A DNA stretch of 64,000 bases from Datnioides undecimradiatus (Eukaryota > Chordata > Actinopteri > Lobotiformes > Datnioididae): positions 12,165,861 to 12,229,860 of the forward strand of contig WARS01000015.1 in the NCBI GenBank assembly GCA_008933995.1, given 5' to 3'. The translations under genes and the position numbers were made by a program. Under the pieces are notes generated by a model. The model made no database searches and was not told where the DNA came from. It saw only the letters and a program-made list of their open reading frames with translations. Every line of letters starts with the position of its first letter. Positions within the stretch are counted from its first letter, which is position 1. Shown here in pieces: positions 1 through 12,498 of the stretch.

Positions 1-3000
1 CCCATTACAAATTCCAATGTTTTCCTTTAGCACCCAGGAGCAATTTTGCATATTTCTTGTTTTCTTTATGTTTTTTTTTCACTAAGCTGTCTAGATACAA
101 CATTTGACACCCTACTAGACTAGATAACCCCGAAGGGGGAAAAAGAAATGCAGCTAAGAGGAGAAGGTCTGGCTGTGAAGTGATATACTCCATATCAGTC
201 TATACAAACCTCTCAGATTACGCTTTTTAATCACATATCCACACCAGCAGGGCATTAGGTGGTGGATCTCATTGCAATGACGAAGCATTACATTAGGACT
301 TTGGTTGTGTGGGGTATTCCATCACTAAATTTCCCCGTGCTTGTCCAGAAGCCCTCTCTGCTGCCGAGTTTATCATAACAGCTTGAGAGTAGATGACCCG
401 CCAGATGTTTGTAATCTCACACCGAGAAGCTTGTGACTGGGGTCACAATCGGATAAGGGAGCATAGGAAAGGATTATAAATGGTGACAGTGGGGGAAAAA
501 AGGCTATAGATTCCACCATAATCGCTCATAGATGGCACATGTCCTGTTTCACCCCCATCACAAGCTACTCAGTGTATACACCAACCGAATATCTGACACA
601 CATGCCCGTTTATTTGTGCATCTAAAAAGAAAACACCTCTCACGATTATGTTGGTGCAGCTGTGAATAAAGTAAGTGAATTTAGAGCTCACACACGAGGC
701 GCAAGCTCATTTCTTCTTGCTAGTTTGTAAGGCCCCATTGAGAGTGTATGGTTGTGTGGGCAGGTTAATGATATCAGCTTGAGAGTAGTTTTTAATCACG
801 AACAGACTAATGAGATAGGTTGGGCTGGAGTCACTCCAGCAATAAACAGCATCGCAAGGCGCTCCCTCCCTGCCTGCCTCCATTTCCCTCCTCCTCTCTT
901 TTTCTTTGCCGCTTTCTCCTCTGTCTAAACCCAAGAATGAGGAGATTTAGAAAAACCTGAGCGACGAATGAGTACACAATGGCGCGGATTAAAAAGAATC
1001 AGTCATATTTACAGGAGTGAACAGCGGGACAGATTCACCCTGTGGCGAGGCATGAGCAGGTTATTGGCAGTTGAGGAGCGGAATTGCGAGCCAGTCCTGG
1101 AGAAAAGTAGAGAAAGAATTACAAACATGTCCTGACTGCCTTTGACAGAAACAGGTCTTTGTTTGTTTACACATCCTGGAAATACATAAATAAATATTAA
1201 TGACAGCATTAACAGGATTTAAGAGTGGGGGAAAAAAAATAAAGTAGAGCTCTGGTCAAATGGCTTTAAAGGAACATTGTCATTTATTCATAGAATTATT
1301 CATAGTAAATCAACAGAAGAAAATAGATCCATTTGTGTTTTTACTGTTTTGTGACTCTGAAGCCCTGCTTTGCTGTAGGGAATGGAAGCTCCTTTTTTTT
1401 CAACTCCTTAGCACTGAAACATGTTTCACTCCATTAGAGAGTGAAAATTGGAGGCACGGAAGTGTAAAGAATTGGACATCAGTCCCCCTAAGCCCCTGAG
1501 GTACATCAAGAAATGTTGGCTTGCCAAGCTCTCCCAGTTAAGAGCATGTTCTGCCTGTGAAGATGGCTTCACAGTGGAGAGTACATTAATGCAACATGTA
1601 AGTCCACACCAGCTGAGTCCTGTGTTATATTTCATCCTGTAACTTATGGGTTTGGATGGTGGCTGGTCCTGATGAAAGGGCTCACGCATTTTAATCCAGT
1701 GGTCCTATTTAAAGAGATAATACATTTTCATATAAATAAATGATCTTTTTGGTACTTGCTATCACCGACTGAGATAACACATGGTGATTTAAGCCACATC
1801 CAGGGTATGAATGCTGCAGTTTTTGCCTTTTTAAAAGTCCAGTGATGGTAGTCAGGGGCAGACTATTTCACTGTTAACAGCAACAACAAAAATGAAAAGA
1901 GGAACTGGGTTACAGGCATGAGCAACGATGTGGCTGATTTATTCATTCGCAGTGGAACTCTTCCCTGACAGAACCAAAGAAATCAACACGGTGGAAGGCT
2001 TTGAACCTTACGAACACCATGCCGTTAACCTGTGTTCACCTCATGCACTGTTTTTAAAAAAGAACTGATAGCTGTTTTCTTTCTAAATATAGGAGGTTTC
2101 ATTTGTTTACATGTACTTTTTGACTGTGGTGACAGTCTGATCTAAAGGCTGGGTAAATCAACATATCCATCATCTGTAGAGAAGACACCCACAACGTGAT
2201 GGTAGTCTGTTGCTATCAATCACTTACCACCCATTTGAATGATTGACTTCTAGTCTCCGTCTCCTCATGCATACTCCGAGTTGTTGCACATGTGATGAGA
2301 CTCCTGAGGCTGTGTTTGCTGCAACTGCACATATTTTGTTAAGACATCAATGATTTTGTCCACATTTACATTTGTTTAGTTCTGAGTGCTTTTGCAGCTT
2401 TGTCGGCATATTGTTCTTCCAGCTGCTTCCTATTGTTGGTGTTTCATCTTCCAGCTTTTGATTTGCTGTTGATGCTAAAAAAGAAAAAGCGCTACGTTGG
2501 TCAACAGGAAGTGGAGATTCCAGTGAGGTAGGAATGTAAACTTGAGGACTTGTGCAAAATGCAATAACCCTCACTGTATCCTGCGGCAGAGACATACATC
2601 ATTATAAAATTTACATGTAAGCTTTGTTTTGAATTTCTGAGAAGACAAGTAAAGAGCACAACTTCTACGAACTGAAGCTGCTTCAACAAACGACGAATCA
2701 TCTTTTTGCTGTACAAAACCCCTCCCAGCTGAAACCATTTAACAGCAAAGATATTGCATAAGGAAATGAGTACTAAAATAAAAAAAATCATATATACACA
2801 TTCATACGTAAGCACATGAATTTGTAGATTATCACTTTATATTCATCCCGGTTGGTTTGTGTTTGTGCATTACGTCACAGTGGATTAGCCGCTCAGATTG
2901 CTGGTGGGTGTTTTTTTCAGTAGGCGTGGTGTGAGTCCTGCTCTCAGATTGTGGACATTTGGTTTGGAGCAGATTATGGGACTCTGCGTGTGTTGTTGGC

Positions 3001-3082
3001 CTTGTGAGGATAACCACACATCAGCTCAAATTGCCGCACAAACTGACATGGAACTGGGTAATGTGAAGGGCCCTGGGTAATA

Positions 3083-3120
3083 TAGTGTGTTTGTGTGTGC
3101 GTGTGTGTGTGTGTGTGTGA
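3083..3120. repeat. (GT)n microsatellite
   Basis: Imperfect GT dinucleotide repeat with TTG and CG interruptions. It lies in the intergenic DNA downstream of rtn4r. Confidence 0.9.
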
Positions 3121-3818
3121 GGGAGAGATGGACCAACAGAAAAAAGCGAGATAGAGCATGTGTATACGGGTGGCTTTATTCTTTTTAATCATATTAAGTT
3201 GGATCATTAGTTGGACCCATTTACACAGTGCTTTCATGAGGTGTACAGGACCAAATCCTATTGGATATCGGCCTAATCTACTGCAAAAGCTCCGCAGCCT
3301 CCAGTTGCAGCTTTGGAGGGGACTCTGTCCCTCGGTGCAGGCCTGGGTATGAACATACGTGCAGCATTAATTTGGCTGAATTAGGATTGAGAACAAATTG
3401 CCACTCCACATTCCCAAATCCAGGCGTGATTGAGAAATAATGAGCAGCTCAGCCCACATAAATGGTTCACGAGATTATCCCCCTCTGAATTATACAGCTC
3501 ACCTCTTTCCTGGACAGGAAGTCAAATAGTTTCATAACATACAGACAAATCATAACAAATAAGCTTATGTGTGAGGAAATCTTAGTACTGATATCATTCA
3601 AATAATAATTCTTCTGCGCTTGTGATATTTAGGAAATGCTTTCCAACCTCATGCACCTCACGTTCTGCATCATCTTCAGTGGGGTGCGATAGCCCCATAG
3701 ACTCTGACCTTCCCTAGATGGTGAAAGCCTTATTCTCAGTCCACCCCCATCTAAAATGCTCAAAGATTATCCCTTAGCAGCATTTCATGCTACGATAGCA
3801 CTAATGGCAAAAAATAGA

Positions 3819-3853
3819 ATCCTGATCCTCATCGTTTAAAAGAGGATCAGGAT
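3819..3853. repeat. Perfect 12-bp inverted repeat (hairpin)
   Basis: Left arm ATCCTGATCCTC (3819-3830), 11-base spacer, right arm GAGGATCAGGAT (3842-3853). Intergenic, about 8 kb past the rtn4r 3' end and unrelated to its terminator. Confidence 0.88.
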
Positions 3854-4295
3854 GAAGGTCCTGCTGGTATGACCTTTCGAGTGGGCTCTGGGGACCGAAG
3901 CCAATACAGTCACAATTCAGGAGTCGCGGCAAGAGACCAAACTGGTGATAGTTGTTGGGTCGGTGCACATTGTCACTACATTACACAAAGTTCAAACTAT
4001 AAGGTTTGATAGAGGTGTGTAGCTCACCTGCTAGATTCAAGCACCCTGGGGAAGATAACAGAACAAGAAGCCAGGCTGTCACACTCACACATTCAGGGAC
4101 ACACACAGTCAATACATGCATTGCTATTAGCCTCGAGCTGAAACTTGGGCAACTGTGTGGAGGAAATGGATTGACTACGCAATCAGTCCAGTCCAAATGA
4201 AATTTAAGCTTGTGGTACAATTTGTACAAATCCTTTAACCAAAATGAAACAAATGTAAAGGTAAATTTATGAGAAAATGAAACATATATTTACTC

Positions 4296-4785
4296 AAAGG
4301 AATAGTTCACCATTTTCAAAAATATGTTTGTTGGCTTCCAGGCAAAGACTTAGATTAGAAAATTGACACAACTTTCATACTGTTAAAAATCAGGCAACAG
4401 CCTGCAACTGGTTGGCTTGGCAACTGTAAATGTAGTTTTTTCAGTTTGTTATGTGCCAGACTATTTACTGGCCAAGCATAGTAACTTTCTTGAGTGTCCA
4501 AGTAACTGTCTGGTACATGCTTATATTATGTGAAACATAAAATTGAATAGATATATTTTATATATATAGATACACTTTATAAGCTTTAGAGATTTCAGTA
4601 GATGTTTTTTTTTTCAGTGGAATAAAGCCTGATTATCTCTATCCCTATTTTTCCAGTCTTTGTGCTAAGCTAACTGGTTTAGTCTGATATTAGGACAGAA
4701 ATAAAAAATGCTATCAATTGTATCCTTCTAACTCTCAGCCTGAAAGCAAAAAAGCAAGAATAAGTCAATGTTGTGTTCTAATAAG
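4296..4785. mobile_element. Degenerate foldback MITE with long terminal inverted repeats
   Basis: The left arm (about 4296-4450) begins AAAGGAATAGTTCACC. The right arm (about 4590-4785) is the same family in reverse: its reverse complement carries a matching GAGAGTTAGA-type segment and the landmark GCTTAGCACAAAGACTGG. I recognise this from memory as an interspersed repeat that is abundant in percomorph fish, including the internal TTATGTGCCAGACTATTT segment. It has no coding capacity. The arms have diverged considerably, so the copy is old. Confidence 0.65.
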
Positions 4786-5906
4786 CTAGTAATCAACTGT
4801 CTTACCTTTGAATTCAAAATAAAACACACGTGTGATTAACTTTTTTGGAATTATTTTACACATATTACAGTTTGAATGAAGGACTCATTTTGCTTAAAAC
4901 ACTTAACTTGTAGATGATAATTACTCTCTTTCAACTTTTCCGTCCTCTGTAAATTTTATGAAGTGTTAACAAATGCTGCAAATGTTCAACAGCCTCAAAA
5001 CACATCAAAAGCTTGTTTGAGTGGCTGATCCTTACAGATATTATTCAAAGAGACTTTCCAAGCATGAATCACAGTACATGTGCGCTGGTGGGGAAAGGTG
5101 AGCAAGAGGAGGCGAGGTAGAGAGTGACAGAAATAAATAGACAGGGAATTGGAGTGAGATTTGATAGAAAGAGAGCATGATAGCGTCGGTGAGTTTAGTA
5201 TGCAGAACGGAAGGCAAACACTTTTAGCCCCTCTGTCGAAGTCTGGAACTCCTCTGCAGTGAGCGGTCTAAACTTTCTCGTATAAGCCTTCGCCTCAAGC
5301 CATGAACTCAAATATTTCAGTCACATTCACTGAAGCTAAGGAAAAAATGCCTTATTACTTATGATCAAAGGTTGGTGTTTTCTGGAGGAGACATAGAGCG
5401 TCTACTAGAATTTGCATTAGGAGTTGAAGGCGGGTCATTTTCAGTGAATAGAGAGACATCCAGAAACAGACGGGGAGTCGTTGTTTTCCCTGCTTTTAAC
5501 CTCTCATCCTTCTGAAGAAAATTTACATGGGTAAACACAGCTGCATGAAATCTAGATATGAGCATTTGTAATGATATGTTCAGTCTCTTCCTCCTGGTTA
5601 AGTCTTGTGACCCTGTGACCTGCAGAAGAAATGTTACAGTTCTCAGGCATGTAATTGTTTTGAGTTGAATATGAATTTATGCATTGTGAAATGTAACACA
5701 ACAGTTTACAGTTTTGGTTTTAAATTACCACTTGCAGCATACAGGATAATTTGTTCTAAAGAGGTGTTATGGGTTATGTGGTTGGGGTAAAAATTAGGTA
5801 CTCTGTTGATTTGGTGTTTGTTTATTTGTGTTTGTGTTTCACTCTGCCAGTTTGTGTGGATGTGCATAAGAGTGAAGACAGGAAAGAAAGTGAAGCAGGA
5901 AAAAAA

Positions 5907-5931
5907 ATAATTAATAGCAAATATTAATTAT
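5907..5931. repeat. Perfect 10-bp AT-rich inverted repeat
   Basis: Arms ATAATTAATA (5907-5916) and TATTAATTAT (5922-5931) around a five-base GCAAA loop. The arms contain overlapping TTAAT/ATTAA homeodomain-like cores. Confidence 0.8.
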
Positions 5932-8900
5932 GGTAATCATGATGAAATAAGGTAGGCCAAGGAAGCAAAGCTGGACTGGGGCAGCACTGGGAAGCACTCC
6001 AGCTGGTCAGTTCCATAAAGTCAGGTTGGTTTGCAGTACTGCAATAATTATTCTCTATCATCGTCAAAGGTATTTTTTCCTATATTCCCTTTACATTATT
6101 TTGTGCCTGATCATGGTCCTGGTTACGAGGGGGACTGTCCTGACCACAAAAATAAACAAACAAAAAAAACCCAAACAAACAAAAAAACAATGACATGCAC
6201 CATTTCAGTAAAAGCCCCTAAAAAAATTTGTAGTACCAGAGGCCTCAAGCAGTTGTAGTAATTATGATTATGGTCCATTGGGAGCCAAAATGGAAGTCAG
6301 GTGACATTACCATGGAGTCAAGACTGCACAGGGAGGAAGCTGGGTTGGATGGATGGGACAAGAGACTGCTCTTCAGCTTCCCACTTCCTGATCAATGTAG
6401 GTTTCTTTTAACCCTCACCACGATCATTATGTAACCTCAAGCTAGTGGTTATTATTGTTTCCATGAGAATAACAGTGTCATAACCCAGCATAGTATAGTA
6501 GTTATTTTAAAGCAAGTAAAGTTAACTACTTATACTGTCCTGTGCTCTTTTTCTGATGTGACCCCGATGATGTGGATGTCAAATCAGAAGAGGCTGATAT
6601 GTTTCATAGTGGAGAGCTGTAACAGATTGCATTTTTGTTGGACTTGTTGTAGGAGGGAGCAGGTCCAACTGGCAGATCCAATGGACTGCCCTGAATATCC
6701 TCAGTAAAGGGCAGAAGCACTGCCCATCTAAGCATGAGATGGTGTAAGATGGTGAATTATGTGTTTCAGAATGGCATTTTGGCAGTTATACTTTTAATTA
6801 TAATTTTTGTCATATTACATTTGTTTGTGTCACACATCTCCACCTCCTAGAATTAGCAAATTGCGTGCCCCTGGCCTGTCAGCAACCATTGGCTGGTTTG
6901 TGTTGTGCAAATAAAGGGAAAAACACACTCTCTCTTGGTCCATCTTGTGAACAGTGAAGATAATAATGAAATAACATTTGAGTGGAGTGTTAATAATTTA
7001 TTGAATTTATTTCATAATGTATTGGTTCATTTTTAAATATATTCCTGAATTAATATGATTATTTTATCATGTTTTATTTATGCATTTAATATTTCCTATT
7101 TTGGAGTTTCAGCAGCTGGGCTGAGCAGCCAGTCTGGAAGTATAACTACAAGGTTTCTGTGCAAATTACAATGAAGAGCACACAACTTCCCAGGCTGGCT
7201 CACATCTCCATGACTTTTGGTTAAAAATTAGCCAGTCAGTGTTACTCAACCTGCTTTAGAGGTGGCTGTTCACCTGCTTCTGTCCTGCTTTAAAAAAGGC
7301 CAAAAATTTCATTAATTTCTGTTTTTAAGTTTGAGTAAGAGTCAAAATGATGGGAAGAAAACTGGTTTACTTCAATGTCCTTGCATTCAAATGGTTGGTT
7401 GGTTTCTTTTGTCCAAAAACAGTCACATTCAAACCCATAACTGTTTGATTTAACAACATTTTTTGAGATGGGCCAATCTCTGATATCATTAAAGTATAAC
7501 AAAATGGCTGTTGGAGTATGCTGAATGCATGATCTCATGGGTGTCAGCCTCCAAATGCAGAACAACAGCTAAATGCAACATTTTTCTATGCTGATTATTT
7601 TCCTTTACCAAAGTTTGTTCCATAGCCTGTAGTTATTTTGATTCTCTGCCAAGATGCTAATGCATGTTGCATCCGGACTCTCACTGCAGATGGAGGGCCC
7701 ATAATTAGCTTCATTTCCCTTCATCAGTGCAAAAAGAGGGTAAAGCTGTTACTGAGACCAAGAAATACACTGTGACTGAGGGGTGGGTTTCAGCTGTTTC
7801 ACCCTCTGACGAGAAACTTCTTGACGTCCAGCAGGTGCCTGCAGGCTCAGGTCATTGTGTTTCTAGGCACTGTTAAATGGAGCTGTGGCCCCAGCATGGC
7901 ACTGCTGTCAGACCTCACAGCCTCTGCCGACAACTTAGGGGGCTTGTAAAGAGGCCAGGGCTGATGGGTTTTTAGTCTCCTTGGGCGGCCAGCTGGAAGA
8001 AAATTGGAATGATCCTGTGGTGTGTGTTGGTATGTGCAGCAAGACACACATTGAAGGTCCAGGAATAAGGGCGTTTGTGGATATATATATCTCATGTCTC
8101 CTTCTGGCTTGATGGGAATCCAAAGTAACACAATTGGCAGTGTTTACTGGTGGGAAGCCAGTGAGGGATTGTGTCCATGTCACTGTTCAAATGATTCCAA
8201 ATGGTTTGTGAGAGCACCCGAAGGGAGAGGGATCTGCAGGAGAACAGTGTGAACCTCCATTTGCACCTTTGTTTAATACAGCGCTACTGTAGGACTGGAA
8301 AACTGGGTTAGTGTCAGTGGTAGAGAAATATGCTTATCTAGAATGTCATGTTTAAGTTACAAATCTGAGTGTAAAGGTTTATCACAGCTGCTGCTACTAT
8401 AATGCTATCAAAAAATACACAAATTTGGGAGGTTATTGCCTCTTGTTATAGACTAAAAATGAAAAAAAAAAGACAGTTAATATGACAGTAAAATAGCAGA
8501 AATCAGTGCCCACACACTTTGATTTACCAAGACAGATTGGCCATTCAACCCTTTGTCCATTCTTTTCTTGGCCACAGCTTTGTGCCTTTTTAAGATGGGA
8601 AAGCTCCACCTTTCAAAACTGATAACTTCCATGAATGTGTCCTATTTTAATTTTATTGCTGAATTACCACAATATCACATGATGCAAGTTGCCAGTTGCT
8701 AATTCTTTTATGTGCATTTGCTTTTTCAGTTTAATAATTCGAATCTTCTAACAACTATTTTCAAAATATTTCCATAATAATAAAAAAAACAATTAAGTGA
8801 AATTACACTGCAAAATCCACTGAGATCATGAAAACCAAAAAACTATTGAAATTTAAGAGGAAGGTACAGAGATACCATGAAATCTAATTATTAATATGTC

Positions 8901-9706
8901 TGAATGTCAACAGAAAAATCTATACTGCATGGCATGAATGAGATGTGATTTACTCATGAATCCATATCTTGCCAAATGTTCCAAATGTTATTCGTGTAGG
9001 AGGAACTCTTGCTTCCTCTCAGCATGAATCTGTCTCTTTCAAAGTCTCGAATCCGCAGGCCTTGTGTTTGCCAGCATGGAAATGCTTCTGATGATCAAGC
9101 TAATTTAAAAGTGTCCTCTTGAAGTCAAGACACTTCATAATATTTTTATCAGAGAAGTGCCTTTTAAGTAATAATCCAGGACAAGGACTTCTATCACAGA
9201 GCACAGTGGTAATTCCTCACAGTGAATGTTTGCAGAAGCATTGGCTGTGATGGAAAAACAGCCGCAGCGGTTTGTTTAAAATAAACAGAAAGATACACAT
9301 GGATGCATAAGCAGTGACAGCCACCACAGCTGAATCACTGAGAGAAGACAAACATTGTAACAGCATCAGTTTTAAATTATATACTTTGTGAAAACTGAAT
9401 GTGGTTTGGCTGTTTTCTTTAAAAATCCAGGTAACAGCGGTGCAAAATATATTAGTCAGGCAAACAGGACGTGAAACATTAATTTCTCTAAGATTTATGT
9501 GGCCAATAGCAGGACTGAAATTTTGTAAGACTTACTTCTTGTGGAAAAAACACTGTTGTATGTCATGTTTGTGAGCATACGTTATAATTAGAAAATGGAC
9601 TCATGGTCCACTTACAAGCCATCTGGAGCTCTTAACCACATCTCCAATATCTTACATCTGTGACATGAGTACAGCTGTCATGTGATGGTAACAGAGTAGA
9701 TTGGTA

Positions 9707-9721
9707 AAAAAAAAAAATACA

Positions 9722-9777
<56 letters not shown>

Positions 9778-9788
9778 TGTGTGTGTGT
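9707..9788. repeat. Poly(A) plus (AT)n plus (GT)n compound repeat
   Basis: Two A runs broken by TAC are followed by about 18 AT units and then a short GT stretch. The A-run next to dinucleotides could be the decayed tail of a retroelement, but no body is recognisable beside it. Confidence 0.85.
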
Positions 9789-11769
9789 TGGGCAGTGATG
9801 GTTGTGATCTTTCTGTATGCTACTGCCATCACTAGATTAGATGAATCTGTTACGGATGTTTTTTTCATTCATCATCACCCACATATTACAGTAGAGGAGG
9901 AGCAGGAGGACATATTGTACATATCATATGCATAGATTAAAAAGTTTTTGTTTTTTTTTAATTGCCCGAGCAGATATACAGAAAAGGCAGTACTGAGTAA
10001 GATACAATTACTGGCATCCTCTCAGCCCTCAGCTGCTTGTGCATCTGCAGAGGGAAGTGGGACTCTGTTGGAGGGGCCTTGTTGATTTTCCCTGTTGATT
10101 CCTTCTCAAGATCAATATCTTCTCAGGTCCCCTTCAGTCCTCTTACTTTCTAGGGTTAATCGACGACAATGGAAAGCTCCAGGGATTTGTGGGGACCCTG
10201 CCTTCTAATCCTTTCACTTTGTGTGGGATAAATTGAGGGCTGTTGACAAGATCTTGACTTAATTTGGTTCAGAATATAAGTCCCAACGTTATCCTGGCCC
10301 GTGGACATGCAAGCATGAACCCAGTTCTCGCCCAGCAGAACTGTACGACAAGGTGACATCTTAAAGCTTAAATTATTTTGCATTCAAATGCTTCATATTG
10401 TATTTTCCACATCCGGAAAGCAAAGCAGCACTTAATATGATGCCTTGAGGGTCTCTTCTGCTCTCAAAGTCAAGGTTGTGATGTGAGAAGCCACTTTGAA
10501 TACTCCCACAACATTTTCATACACTGCTTAATAATTCACTAGAAATTATAGGAAATGTGGCAGTGTTTGTAATATACATAACTAGGTCTAATCGTATGCT
10601 GAATTTTCTTCAGCTGCCTGGGGCATTTCATTCAACACCACACCGCATGCGGATCAGTCACTTAAGACTTGTAAATATACTGCACGGATGGATGTTGATG
10701 TTGGATGGTGACCTTGTTTTAAATTGCATATTATAACATAATCATTGATTTGTTTGATCTTCCAGAAGGCCTTAGGAGATTGTAACGAGGACAGAAGTTA
10801 CAACTAATATAGATCAAACAGAGGCCGGCTACTTTCATTTTCAGTATGAGTTATTCTTGGACTTATGCCTCCTTGACCAATATAAGAGATCAAAGTTAAG
10901 AAAAAGGTGGTTACATCAGTTGAAAAGTGGAGGTGAAAAGTTCAAAATGCATATCAATGAAAGGGTAATCCATGTTGTCCCTTTTTTTTTTATTTCCACT
11001 CTTTATTTCACTGCAAATGAGCTCACACTGGTCTTTTCCGGAGTGTGTCGAGCCCTGCGATGCCAATGTCCTGAAGAGTCTGAGGAGAAAACAAACCAAA
11101 TCTGGACGCCTGAGATTTGGGATCAGGCCAGATTTGACAAAGCAGTCAGTCATCACTCTCCCAACAATCCTGAAAACAATGAACACACCACAGTGGGCCC
11201 CACCATCTGTTTAGGAGGAGGGATGCTGTTTGGCTCTCAATACGGTTAGTGAGACATAATATGAGCTGCTGTTATAGCTACATTCCAGTGCATTTTGTAC
11301 ATTCAAATGCATTTTGGCTCATTTAGAACAGTTTTGCTGACACGATCTTTGAATAGGGTCACCTCTAATGTAGCTTTTCTCATTAAAGCTCATTAAAATA
11401 ATACACCAGCAATGAAGCAACAAAAGAGTCCCATGAGCATGAGAAGTCCAGTGATTGTTTTAAATATTTTTGTTGGGATAAAGGGGAAAAAAATATCAGT
11501 TTGTATTACTGATTCATCCATTGTGATTACTGAGGCAATGAAAGGTCTAAAAATTTGAGTTTATTATATTTCATTATTTTCATTATTCTCATTATTTGCA
11601 ATAAACCAGGAGAATGACACGGATTTGTTTTGTGTCAAACCAACAGTTCAAAGCCTAAAAAGAAAAAATGATTAATAAAATTTATTAAATCATCATCAGT
11701 GATTTATGTCTATAAAATAGAAAAGCTCAAGTTTAAAAGAACTGGTTTCCATGTATCCTATCTTTCTAG

Positions 11770-11816
11770 AAAACACGACACAATATCAAAGAATCTACGA
11801 AATAAGAACTTTTATT
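11770..11816 (-). terminator. rtn4r polyadenylation signal and downstream GU-rich element
   Basis: AATAAA lies at 11816-11811 on the minus strand. About 20-45 nt further on comes a GU-rich stretch (TTGATATTGTGTCGTGTTTT), the usual downstream element. Cleavage is expected near 11790-11800. It is the first AATAAA after the stop codon that is not inside an A-rich low-complexity block. Confidence 0.68.
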
Positions 11817-12498
11817 CATAATATATTCATACTTGTACACAAGTAAAATAAAATGCATATCTATGGTTCCATTGCAATCTCCATAAACAGAACGACAGCA
11901 TTCTTTTGGTAAATGCTACCCATATAGCCTACCCTTTCCGTCATGAAAATAGAACTAAAATTAGGGGAGGTAAAACATTTGTTTTTATAAACATAAAAAA
12001 CATAACATTACCCAACAAATGCATCACTTTGAATAAATAATGGGGGGAGGGGATCGTTTTCTTCATTAATGGACCCAACATTCTTTGTGTGCGCTCTGTC
12101 TCTGATTTCTTGTATTTTTTGTTGTTGTTTTTGTTTTGTTTTATTTTTATCTTTTTTTTTTTTAACTCTTCCAGTGGTCTGTCTAAGCAGTAAAAGCTTT
12201 TGAGAGGGAAAAGGGGAGGAGTCTCCGGAGTGTAGCTTAGACACAGTACAGTTAAGTACATAGAGAACAAACAATTTTGGGCACCGATTCATTATATACA
12301 TTAAATCTGTATTGTTCTGTAAAGGCATCCATTTTGTTAAATGTACTCTAACGTCACTGTTTGTCCTCACCCATGTTGGGTCAGCGTGACTTCTTGCTTG
12401 TCAGTCACTGTCTGTTATTGATGTCACTGCATCTTCTGTCATCATTGTCATGAGCATCAACAATCTTGAGTCCTGTGTTCAGAGTGAGATCAGGAGTC
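11795..12498 (-). other. rtn4r: rtn4r 3'UTR (about 700 nt)
   Basis: The untranslated part of the terminal exon runs from the TAG to a canonical poly(A) site. It contains a strongly A-rich block (about 12110-12165 on the transcript strand, including a 14-base A run) and a Pumilio-type UGUAUAUA element. The exact 3' end is inferred. A second AATAAA at 12145-12140 sits in the A-rich block and could give a shorter form. Confidence 0.7.
12293..12300 (-). promoter_or_regulatory. Pumilio response element in the rtn4r 3'UTR
   Basis: The transcript-strand octamer TGTATATA exactly fits the UGUANAUA consensus bound by Pumilio-family proteins. It lies about 200 nt after the stop codon. Function is inferred; an 8-base match occurs often by chance. 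Confidence 0.35.

Larger units (their letters stand above)
1..11769. other. Intergenic DNA downstream of rtn4r
   Basis: No recognisable coding exon or RNA gene on either strand. Open frames are short (longest 130 codons at 10857-11249, plus) and their translations look like random sequence. It holds a foldback MITE (4296-4785), an A-run/AT microsatellite (9707-9788), a GT repeat (3083-3120) and small hairpins at 3819-3853 and 5907-5931. The remainder is ordinary AT-rich non-coding DNA. Confidence 0.7.

Noticed and set aside
10857-11249. 130-codon open frame on the plus strand next to the rtn4r 3' end
   Set aside because: No family is recognisable, and the frame crosses T-rich non-coding sequence with no convincing splice sites.
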